Shown here: one piece after another, positions 1 through 5,344 of the stretch
How the letters are laid out: every line of letters begins with the position of its first letter
Position numbering within the stretch: the stretch's first letter is position 1
From: an uncultured Actinoplanes sp.
Lineage (GTDB): Bacteria; Actinomycetota; Actinomycetes; Mycobacteriales; Micromonosporaceae
DNA: 11,866 nt
Assembly (NCBI RefSeq): GCF_934643405.1
Contig: NZ_CAKUCL010000231.1
Span: 1-11,866 of the forward strand
Direction: 5' to 3'
Translations under genes and position numbers: made by a program
Notes under the pieces: generated by a model
Database searches by the model: none
Seen by the model: only the letters and a program-made list of their open reading frames with translations
Told to the model about the DNA's origin: nothing

Positions 1-120
1 GCCCAGCAGCGGCCAAGCCGAGCCGCCCAGCAGCGGCCAAGCCGAGCCGCCCAGCAGCGGGCAAGCCGAGCCGCGCAGCAGCGGGCAGGTCGAGCCGCGC
101 AGCAGCGGGCAGGTCGAGCC
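1..120 (+). repeat. Five tandem 24-bp repeats inside the partial CDS
   Basis: Units start at 1, 25, 49, 73 and 97. The first two are identical, the third differs by one base, and the last two are identical to each other with further changes. A decayed sixth unit begins at 121. The period is a multiple of three, so the repeats encode the octapeptide array of the overlapping gene and copy-number change would keep the frame. The array may extend beyond the window edge. Confidence 0.9.
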
Positions 121-439
121 GCCCAGCGGCGGCGAGCCTGCGCTGCACCACGGCGAGCAGGCGGAGCCGCGTGCAGGCGGGTGGGCTGAGCCCGGCAGCA
201 GCGGCGACGGGTTGGGGCTGCCGGGCAGCGTGGCTGAGCTCGTGCTCGTCGGGTCCGACGAGCACGGGTGGCGCACGAGGGCGATCTGGGAGCGCAACGA
301 GCCGGTGCTGCTGCCGTCGGCCGACGAGGTTCAGATCGGAGATGACGTTCGCCCGTGGTCCGAGCTGGCCGCGCGGCTGGACGTGGTGCCGGGGATGGAC
401 CCACCGCGGTGGTCCGCCCCTGCGTGGCCGGCGGCCTGA
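2..439 (+). CDS. 3' part of an unrecognised protein with N-terminal 8-residue repeats (partial, runs off the left edge)
   Basis: This frame is open from base 2 to a TGA at 437-439, so only the C-terminal ~145 residues are present and the start is outside the window. The visible part begins with five tandem copies of an octapeptide, PSSGQAEP changing to RSSGQVEP. A Gly/Pro/Glu-rich linker follows to about residue 72. The last ~75 residues look like a folded domain with charged and aromatic positions (VLVGSDEHGW, RAIWERNEPVLLPSADE, DVRPWSELAARLDVVPGMD). I do not recognise this domain and assign no function. Codon third positions are strongly GC, as in the neighbouring genes, which supports real coding. 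An internal ATG at 212 also exists, but choosing it would discard the in-frame repeat region. The gene converges on the DegV gene with an 88-base gap. Coding status is likely; function is unknown. Confidence 0.6.
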   Translation, partial: PSSGQAEPPSSGQAEPPSSGQAEPRSSGQVEPRSSGQVEPPSGGEPALHHGEQAEPRAGGWAEPGSSGDGLGLPGSVAELVLVGSDEHGWRTRAIWERNEPVLLPSADEVQIGDDVRPWSELAARLDVVPGMDPPRWSAPAWPAA

Positions 440-440
440 C

Positions 441-491
441 CGGCGGGCGCAGCTGCCCGGCGGGCGCGGCTGCCCGGCGGGCGCTCGGGCT
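441..491. repeat. Three tandem 17-bp repeats in the convergent gap
   Basis: Units at 441-457 and 458-474 differ by one base (CGGCGGGCGCRGCTGCC), and a third at 475-491 is diverged at its end. Each of the first two units contains a GGGC/GCCC inverted pair that could form a 4-bp hairpin. The block lies between the stop codons of two convergent genes, where a bidirectional terminator would be expected. There is no T-tract, so a terminator role is only a guess. Confidence 0.6.
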
Positions 492-527
492 GAGGCGGCC
501 TGTTTGCGGCGCTGCCCGACCGATGGG

Positions 528-1376
528 CTACGGGCGGCGGTGGACGACCACGCCTGCTACGCCGGGGCCTACGTGGGCGGCCACCACGGCGCCTATCTCG
601 GTGATATAGCAGTCGCGCATGCGATCGCCCAGACGCATGGCGACGGCGTCGGCCAGCGCGGCTGCTCTGTCCTGGGCCTCCAGGTGGTGCACGGCTATGT
701 CGACGTCGCCGTCGCCGGAGGCCTCCACGGCCAGGTCGACAAGCTTGGCCAGAGCACGGCCGGCGGTGCGGACCTTGTCCCGGACCACGATCGCACCGTC
801 CTGGACGTGCAGGATCGGCTTCACCGACAAGGCCGTGCCCAGCAGGGCGGACGCTGCCCCGATCCGGCCGCCTCGGCGCAGGAACTCCAGCGTGTCGACG
901 TAGAACAGGGTGCTGACGCTCGCCGCGTGGGTCACGGCCTCGTCCCGTACGGAATCCAGGTCTTGATCTTTGGCGGCTGCGGTGGCCGCGGCCAGGGCGG
1001 CGAAACCCAGGCCCATGCCGGTGGTTCCGCTGTCGACCACCTGGACCTTCTCGCCCAGTTCGGCGGCCGCCAGGCAGGCCGCCTCGTAGGTCCCCGAGAG
1101 CTTGGCGGACAAATGCACCGAAACTACGCCGTCGGCACCGTCTTTCAGGAGCTTCCGGTACGCCTCGGCGAACTGCGACGGCGCTGGGCGCGAGGTGCTG
1201 ACCGACGCCCGGCGAGCGCGCAGCGCCTGGGCCACCTCGGCCGGGTGGATCTCGAGACCTTCGAGCCCGTCGCTGCCGTTGACGACGACCGTCAGCGGCA
1301 CGACGGTCAGGTCATACGTGCCGCGAAGTTCGTCGGGCAGGTACGCGGTGGAGTCGGTGACGACCGCGACGGGCAT
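528..1376 (-). CDS. DegV family protein (fatty-acid-binding, EDD fold)
   Basis: DegV/FakB-type proteins bind a single fatty acid; in Firmicutes they hand it to the kinase FakA, while the actinobacterial role is less clear. The 282-residue product has the family landmarks in order: VTDST near residues 6-10, the TSRPAPSQF segment near 61-69, the HLSAKLSGTY loop near 86-95, VDSGTTGMGLGF, and the LEFLRRGGRIG and SVKPIL elements. Its length is normal for the family. The frame extends to an ATG at 1457, but the extra 27 residues resemble no DegV N-terminus. The ATG at 1374-1376 places MPVAVVTDST at the start, as in relatives, and a TACCGT hexamer lies 6 bases upstream with no Shine-Dalgarno. The position downstream of the gpgP-like gene matches recalled M. 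tuberculosis order (Rv2417c). Family assignment is secure; the bound lipid and partner are unknown. Confidence 0.93.
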   Translation of the reverse strand: MPVAVVTDSTAYLPDELRGTYDLTVVPLTVVVNGSDGLEGLEIHPAEVAQALRARRASVSTSRPAPSQFAEAYRKLLKDGADGVVSVHLSAKLSGTYEAACLAAAELGEKVQVVDSGTTGMGLGFAALAAATAAAKDQDLDSVRDEAVTHAASVSTLFYVDTLEFLRRGGRIGAASALLGTALSVKPILHVQDGAIVVRDKVRTAGRALAKLVDLAVEASGDGDVDIAVHHLEAQDRAAALADAVAMRLGDRMRDCYITEIGAVVAAHVGPGVAGVVVHRRP

Positions 1377-1382
1377 GCGGGC

Positions 1383-1388
1383 ACGGTA
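1383..1388 (-). promoter_or_regulatory. Candidate -10 box of a leaderless degV-family transcript
   Basis: On the minus strand TACCGT is followed by 6 bases and then the ATG at 1376. This fits the actinobacterial TAnnnT -10 with transcription starting at or next to the start codon. I see no convincing -35 element. It is inferred from spacing only. Confidence 0.4.
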
Positions 1389-1597
1389 ACCGATGGTCGC
1401 CCGGTCGGCTGCGGCGGAGGTGATCGCGTCCCGAGATTCACCACGGCCGGGGGCCACCCTCGAGGACCGAGGTCGGGCAAGGGGGCGTCAACCCCGCTTG
1501 CCGGCCCCGTGGATCGCGGCCCGGAACCCTCACTTCAGCACCGCCGACCGGAGCTGCGGAAACGGCTATGGCCCGGGCGGCCCGAAGTCAGGGAATC

Positions 1598-1687
1598 GGA
1601 CCTCAGCCCTCGCGGACCCGAGGCCGAGAAGACGGGGCTTCATCCCCCGCGGGCTGGAGCCAGGAAAGGACCTCAACCCTCGCGGAC
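1598..1687. repeat. Pair of 20-bp direct repeats in the degV-lipoprotein gap
   Basis: GGACCTCAGCCCTCGCGGAC at 1598-1617 recurs with one change at 1668-1687, 70 bases later. The second copy covers the stop codon of the lipoprotein gene. A weaker relative starts near 1457 (CCCTCGAGGACCGAGG compared with CCCTCGCGGACCCGAGG near 1607). The rest of the 296-base gap 1377-1672 holds the degV -10 candidate and a weak imperfect hairpin (arms 1636-1642 and 1655-1661). I see no gene and no convincing terminator there. Confidence 0.55.
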
Positions 1688-2125
1688 GGCGCTCACGATG
1701 AACGGGACGCCCTGCTGGCAGGTCGACAGCATCGACGGCTCGGAGCGGCCGACGACCGTCACCTTCTTGCCGACGGGGGCCTTCGACCTCAGCGCCGGAT
1801 CGTTGAAGATCAGCAGATGGGCTTTGCCGGACGCGTTCAGGAGCAGGCAGTTCGGTTCCACTCCGGCGCTCACCGTTCCGGTGATCGTCTGCGCGCTGCT
1901 GTCGGCCGGTTTCCCGGCGCCCGGCCCGGCGCCCGGCCCGGTGCTCGGCCCGGTGCTCGGCCCGGTGCTCGGCCCGGTGCTCGGCTTGGCGCTCGGCAAT
2001 GGCAGGTCGACCACGTCGGAGGAGGCCGGGGAAGGAGCCGGCGCGCCCGCCTGCTCCGGGTCGTTGGCGGCACAACCCGCGACCAGGACGAGAAGCAGAA
2101 CGGCGGAAGCAGCGCGAGTCAGCAT
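1673..2125 (-). CDS. Small secreted lipoprotein with Ser-Thr-Gly-Pro repeat linker and possible OB-fold domain
   Basis: The 150-residue product begins with Arg4 and a hydrophobic stretch, then the lipobox LVAGC with Cys18 as the lipidation site, so it should be exported and anchored to the outer face of the membrane. Residues ~21-47 are Ala/Pro/Ser-rich and 48-71 form a repeat linker (four STGP-type then two GAGP-type units). Residues ~78-148 look like a compact beta-rich domain (ITGTVSAGVEPNCLLLN, GKKVTVVGR, STCQQGVPF) with two cysteines, Cys93 and Cys136, that could form a disulfide outside the cell. The pattern resembles small OB-fold domains in actinobacterial lipoproteins; that is from memory and tentative. 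The ATG at 2125 is the natural start because the signal peptide follows at once. No function can be assigned. It lies between the gpgP-like and degV genes on the same strand, with an 80-base gap on its upstream side. Confidence 0.82.
   Translation of the reverse strand: MLTRAASAVLLLVLVAGCAANDPEQAGAPAPSPASSDVVDLPLPSAKPSTGPSTGPSTGPSTGPGAGPGAGKPADSSAQTITGTVSAGVEPNCLLLNASGKAHLLIFNDPALRSKAPVGKKVTVVGRSEPSMLSTCQQGVPFIVSAVREG
1913..1984 (-). repeat. 12-bp tandem repeats encoding the lipoprotein linker
   Basis: Six 12-bp units encode (S-T-G-P)-like x4 then (G-A-G-P)-like x2, residues about 48-71 of the lipoprotein. The four STGP-coding units are almost identical (GGCCCGGTGCTC on the plus strand), which suggests recent duplication. 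The period keeps the frame, so linker length could vary between strains. Confidence 0.85.
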
Positions 2126-2135
2126 GGTGGCTTGG

Positions 2136-2141
2136 ACGCTA
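2136..2141 (-). promoter_or_regulatory. Candidate -10 box for the lipoprotein gene
   Basis: TAGCGT on the minus strand ends 10 bases before the ATG at 2125, implying a 5' leader of only a few bases. No Shine-Dalgarno or clear -35 is visible. The same hexamer is found before the GNAT gene. Confidence 0.28.
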
Positions 2142-2181
2142 CCGGATCATCACCGGTTCCCCCGCACCGCCAAGCCGGCAA

Positions 2182-2206
2182 AGGGCCATGGCCAAGCAAA
2201 GGCCCT
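2182..2206 (-). terminator. Possible weak terminator after the gpgP-like gene
   Basis: AGGGCC and GGCCCT form a 6-bp stem (2182-2187 with 2201-2206) around a 13-base loop, starting at the stop codon of the phosphatase gene. On the minus strand only CTTTG-like sequence with few T residues follows, so it is weak or not a terminator. Confidence 0.3.
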
Positions 2207-2832
2207 CAGACCGCCGCCGGCACCGGCCGCTCGGTGAACGCCCCGACGTTGTACGCGGCCATCTGCCAGCCCCGCTTCGCGTCGAGCGTCAGCTCCACCC
2301 AATGGCAGTTCTGCAGCGCCCGCAACGTGCGCAACTGCTCCACCCGCCACCCCAGCAGATGGCCGATGCCCTGCCTCGCCGCGGCCCCGTGCGTGGTCAC
2401 CACCCCCGTGCCGCCCGGCGGTGTCAGCGCGGCCGCGTCCAGCAGCGCCTCGGCGACCCGCTTGCCCAGGTCGTCGAGGCTCTCCACGTCGCCGCCGACC
2501 TCCTGACCGGCGGTCCACCGGGCGTACTCGTCGGGGTGCGCCGACGCGACCTCGGCCATGGTCAAGCCCTGCCAAGCGCCGAAGTAACGCTCCCGCAGGC
2601 GCTGGTCGGGGCGGACCGGCAGGCCGGTGAGGGCGGCCAGCGCGGCCGCCGTGTCGGCGGCCCGCCGCAGGTCGCTGGAGACGATGACGTCAGGTTTCAG
2701 CTTGACCAGCAGCTCGGCGGCGTCGACCGCCTGCTGCCGGCCGAGCGCGTTCAGCGGCACGTCCGTCTGGCCTTGGACGCGGTGACCGGCATTCCAGTCC
2801 GTGTTGCCGTGCCGCCAGACGATGAGCCTCAC
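2206..2832 (-). CDS. gpgP: Histidine phosphatase, probable glucosyl-3-phosphoglycerate phosphatase
   Basis: This is a 208-residue member of the phosphoglycerate mutase-like (histidine phosphatase) superfamily. The N-terminal RHGNT motif gives Arg7 and the phospho-accepting His8. VSSDLRRA holds a phosphate-binding Arg, RERYFGAWQG supplies the acid/base Glu81, and TTHGA supplies the second catalytic His148. In mycobacteria the gene at this place, after nadD and rsfS, is Rv2419c (gpgP), which dephosphorylates glucosyl-3-phosphoglycerate during methylglucose lipopolysaccharide synthesis. The substrate here is inferred from that synteny; a general phosphatase or an alpha-ribazole phosphatase-like role cannot be excluded. 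The start is a GTG at 2830-2832 whose GTGA overlaps the TGA stop of rsfS, a typical translational-coupling junction. The protein begins directly with the catalytic strand, so no earlier start is expected. Family is certain, substrate moderate. Confidence 0.85.
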   Translation of the reverse strand: MRLIVWRHGNTDWNAGHRVQGQTDVPLNALGRQQAVDAAELLVKLKPDVIVSSDLRRAADTAAALAALTGLPVRPDQRLRERYFGAWQGLTMAEVASAHPDEYARWTAGQEVGGDVESLDDLGKRVAEALLDAAALTPPGGTGVVTTHGAAARQGIGHLLGWRVEQLRTLRALQNCHWVELTLDAKRGWQMAAYNVGAFTERPVPAAV

Positions 2833-3218
2833 GACGCCTCCGCGTCCACCATGTCACGGTCGACGAACGGAATCGTGGGGCAGTCTTTCCACAGCTTGTC
2901 GAGGGCGTAGAACTCCCGCTCCTCGGAGTGCTGGATGTGAACGACGATGTCGACGTAGTCGAGCAGCACCCACCGGCCCTGCCGCTCGCCTTCACGGCGC
3001 ACGGGCTTGGCCTTCTCAGGCAGGTTGACCAGGGCTTCCTCGACGGCGTCGACGATGGCGACGACCTGCCGCTCGTTGCTCGCCGAGGCGATCACAAAAG
3101 CGTCGGTGATGGCGAGCTGATCGGCGACGTCGATGACGACGATGTCCTGCGCCTTCTTGTCGGCAGCGGCCTGGGCGGCCGCCAGTGCCAGTTCAAGAGC
3201 GCGTTCGGTTACGGGCAA
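2829..3218 (-). CDS. rsfS: Ribosome silencing factor RsfS
   Basis: The 129-residue product is a full-length RsfS (DUF143/Iojap) protein. Family members bind ribosomal protein L14 on the free 50S subunit and block joining with 30S, lowering translation in starvation or stationary phase. Visible signatures are the N-terminal helix, DIVVIDVADQLAITDAFVIAS, RQVVAIVDAVEE, and the conserved RWVLLDYVDIVVHIQ and REFYALDKLWKD segments near the C-terminus. Relatives end near WxDAP; here DCPTIPF and a short tail follow. The start is a TTG at 3216-3218, supported by a GAGGGG Shine-Dalgarno six bases upstream. The gene is 39 bases downstream of nadD and overlaps the next gene by four bases, so nadD-rsfS-gpgP look like one operon, as in mycobacteria. 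Confidence 0.95.
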   Translation of the reverse strand: MPVTERALELALAAAQAAADKKAQDIVVIDVADQLAITDAFVIASASNERQVVAIVDAVEEALVNLPEKAKPVRREGERQGRWVLLDYVDIVVHIQHSEEREFYALDKLWKDCPTIPFVDRDMVDAEAS

Positions 3219-3224
3219 GAGGGT

Positions 3225-3230
3225 CCCCTC
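3225..3230 (-). promoter_or_regulatory. Ribosome binding site deciding the TTG start of rsfS
   Basis: GAGGGG on the minus strand lies 6 bases before the TTG at 3218. It supports this rare start codon. Confidence 0.65.
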
Positions 3231-3257
3231 GTTCGGCTTCCTGGTACATCAAGCGTC

Positions 3258-3863
3258 TCACACGGGTGTGACATTTCCCGACCCCCGATAGAGGCCTCGC
3301 TTGTTGATGTATTGGACGACACCGTCGGGCACCAGGTACCACACCGGATGTCCGAGGGCGACCCGCTGGCGGCACGCCGTCGACGAGATGGCCATGGCCG
3401 GCACCTCCACGAGGGTGACCGTGTCCTCCGGAAGGTGATCGTCGGACAGCTCGAAGCCCGGCCGGGTCACCCCGACGAAGTGCGCGATGGACAGCATCTC
3501 CAGCGCGTTCTTCCAGCTCAGGATGCGTTCCAGCGCGTCCGCCCCGGTGATGAAGTACAGCGACGCGTCGGCGCCGAACACCGCGCGCATGTCACGCAGC
3601 GTGTCGATCGTGTAGGTGGGCCCGTCCCGGTCGATGTCCGCCCGGCTCACGTGGAAACGCGGGTTCGAGGCGGTGGCGATCACCGTCATCAGGTACCGGT
3701 CCTCGGCGGCCGAGACCCGGCCCTTCTCGTACGGCTGACCGGTGGGCACGAAGACGACCTCGTCCAGGTCGAAGCGCGCCTGCACCTCGCTCGCCGCGAC
3801 CAGGTGCCCGTGGTGGATCGGGTCGAAAGTCCCACCCATGATCCCGATACGGCGTCCCGGCAT
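3258..3863 (-). CDS. nadD: Nicotinate-nucleotide adenylyltransferase
   Basis: NadD joins nicotinate mononucleotide and ATP to give deamido-NAD, the step before NAD synthetase. The 201-residue protein opens with the nucleotidyltransferase motif GGTFDPIHHGH (residues 10-20, with His17 and His20 in the T/HxGH site). It carries the second family motif ISSTACR at 159-165 and the C-terminal PVWYLVPDGVVQYI helix seen in NadD. The reading frame continues upstream to 3977, but that extension lies inside the end of the kinase gene. The ATG at 3861-3863 gives the family's normal N-terminus. It has no Shine-Dalgarno; instead TATATT lies 6 bases upstream, so it may be leaderless. It starts 14 bases after the kinase stop and leads into rsfS. 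The product is cytoplasmic and normally essential. Confidence 0.95.
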   Translation of the reverse strand: MPGRRIGIMGGTFDPIHHGHLVAASEVQARFDLDEVVFVPTGQPYEKGRVSAAEDRYLMTVIATASNPRFHVSRADIDRDGPTYTIDTLRDMRAVFGADASLYFITGADALERILSWKNALEMLSIAHFVGVTRPGFELSDDHLPEDTVTLVEVPAMAISSTACRQRVALGHPVWYLVPDGVVQYINKRGLYRGSGNVTPV

Positions 3864-3869
3864 CAGAGA

Positions 3870-3875
3870 AATATA
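3870..3875 (-). promoter_or_regulatory. Candidate -10 box of a leaderless nadD transcript
   Basis: TATATT on the minus strand, the best AT-rich -10 match in the window, ends 6 bases before the nadD ATG. It lies between the kinase stop and nadD, so nadD-rsfS-gpgP could be expressed independently of the kinase. No clear -35 is visible. Confidence 0.5.
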
Positions 3876-3877
3876 GA

Positions 3878-5332
3878 TCAACCATCCAGACGTCTGCGTA
3901 CGGCGTTGAGCAGGTCGTCCGCGGTGAACGGTTTCTCGAGCAGCGCCACACCCGGGTCGAGGGTCCCCTGCGAGCACAGGACAGGTTTCGCGTATCCGGA
4001 CATGTAGAGCACCCGGGTGCCGGGCCGCACGCCGGTGATCCTCTCGGCGAGGTCCTTGCCCAGCATTCCGGGCATCACCACGTCGCTGAGCAGCAGATCG
4101 ATCGTTCCCTCATGCCGCGCGGCCAGGTCGAGCGCGCGCAGTCCACCGTCCGCGGAGATCACCCGGTATCCGGCGCCGGTCAGGATGCGTCCGGCCGACT
4201 CGCGCAACGCGTCCTCGTCCTCGACGAGGAGCAGTGTCTCGCCGCGGCCGTCCAGGCGGGACGAAACGGACGAGGAGACCGGGGCGGACGGCGAGATCGG
4301 CCACAGAACCGTCACCGTCGAACCCAGCCCGGGCGAGGACTGGATGGTCACCTCGCCCCCGGCCTGGACCACGATCCCGTGCACCATGGCCAGCCCCAGC
4401 CCGGTCCCGTCGCCGGTGCTGAACAACGGCTCGAAGGCCTGCTCCATCACCTCGGGCGTCATGCCCTTGCCGGAGTCGCTGACCCGCAACCGCACGTGCG
4501 ACCCGTGGCTCCCGGTGTCGATCACCAGGTTCCCACCGGACGGCATCGCGGCCCGCGCGTTCGACGCCAGGTTCACCAGCACCTGTTCGATCTGCGCGGG
4601 GTCGCCGGTGACCGGGGGAAGCGACGGATCCAGCCGTACCAGAAGCTTGATGTCCGGACCGAGCGAGTCCCGCAGCGTCCCCTCCAGCGACGTGATCAGC
4701 CCATTGAGGTCGAGCGCCTCCGGCCGCACCACCTCGCGCCGCGCGAAGGCCAGCAGCCGATGCGTGAGGTTCGTGCCTCGCTCGCCGGCCTTGATCACCT
4801 GCCGGGCGTCCGCCGCGATCATCGCGACGTCCGGCGACTCGGACGTCGCCTCCTCGATCACGAAGTTCGCGTAGTTGACGACCACGCCCAGGATGTTGTT
4901 GAAATCGTGCGCGATGCCGCCGGCGAGTCGGCCGAGGCTCTCCAGCCGCCGGCCGCGGTGGCCGGCCTGGTCCGCCGAGGCCTGCACCCGCTCGCTGATG
5001 TCCCGGATCACCGCCACCGCGAGCCGTCCCCGCGGCGTGTCGACCGTCGAGACAAACGCCTCGACCGGCGCCTCCGCTCCGTCCCGGCGGCGGATCCTCG
5101 TGGTGACCGGTCCGCGACGATCGGGGGGCATCGGCGAGGGCGACGGGGTCAGCAGCTCATCGACCGGCCGGCCGAGAAGCTCGTCACGGCTCCAGCCGGA
5201 CAGCTCCTCGGCCCGTTCGTTGGCCAGCACGACGCGATGCTCGTCCATGACCAGGATCGCGTCCGGCACTGCCTGAAGCAGTCCACCGGTCAGTTCTTCG
5301 GACCACTCCCCCAGAATATCGGGAGCAATCAC
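3878..5332 (-). CDS. Soluble PAS-domain hybrid histidine kinase with C-terminal receiver
   Basis: The 484-residue protein has no membrane segment or signal peptide and should be cytoplasmic. A PAS domain occupies about residues 17-115 (VPDAILVMDEHRVVLANERA, ELSGW, EAFVSTVDTPRG). The phosphorylation/dimerisation helix is at about 128-200 with an AHDFNN H-box, His142 being the likely phosphorylated residue. The ATPase domain at about 240-347 shows the N-box (LVNLASNARAAM, Asn258), DSGKGM at 286-291 and GTGLGLAMVHG. A receiver domain fills about 365-484, with acidic residues Glu371/Asp372, phospho-acceptor Asp417, Ser445 and Lys467. This order (PAS-HisKA-HATPase-REC) is a standard hybrid kinase; the phosphoryl group would leave through a phosphotransfer protein or be stored. 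The ligand and output are not visible, and no cognate regulator lies nearby. The start is a GTG at 5330-5332; only four codons separate it from the in-frame TAG of pepN, so no earlier start exists. There is no Shine-Dalgarno. Confidence 0.92.
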   Translation of the reverse strand: MIAPDILGEWSEELTGGLLQAVPDAILVMDEHRVVLANERAEELSGWSRDELLGRPVDELLTPSPSPMPPDRRGPVTTRIRRRDGAEAPVEAFVSTVDTPRGRLAVAVIRDISERVQASADQAGHRGRRLESLGRLAGGIAHDFNNILGVVVNYANFVIEEATSESPDVAMIAADARQVIKAGERGTNLTHRLLAFARREVVRPEALDLNGLITSLEGTLRDSLGPDIKLLVRLDPSLPPVTGDPAQIEQVLVNLASNARAAMPSGGNLVIDTGSHGSHVRLRVSDSGKGMTPEVMEQAFEPLFSTGDGTGLGLAMVHGIVVQAGGEVTIQSSPGLGSTVTVLWPISPSAPVSSSVSSRLDGRGETLLLVEDEDALRESAGRILTGAGYRVISADGGLRALDLAARHEGTIDLLLSDVVMPGMLGKDLAERITGVRPGTRVLYMSGYAKPVLCSQGTLDPGVALLEKPFTADDLLNAVRRRLDG

Positions 5333-5338
5333 CGGGAA

Positions 5339-5344
5339 AAGCTA
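5339..5344 (-). promoter_or_regulatory. Candidate -10 box of a leaderless kinase transcript, overlapping the pepN stop codon
   Basis: TAGCTT on the minus strand includes the TAG stop of pepN and ends 6 bases before the GTG start of the kinase. The spacing matches the other leaderless candidates. It is inferred from position only. Confidence 0.35.

Noticed and set aside
1377..1457. Start of the DegV gene at 1457
   Set aside because: The extra 27 residues are unlike the family, and a -10-like box lies just before the ATG at 1376.
171..2237. Plus-strand open frame of 688 codons
   Set aside because: It is antisense to the DegV and lipoprotein genes and overlaps the partial gene out of frame. 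No domain is visible.
3864..3977. N-terminal extension of nadD to 3977
   Set aside because: It lies inside the receiver-domain end of the kinase gene in another frame; the family N-terminus starts at 3863.
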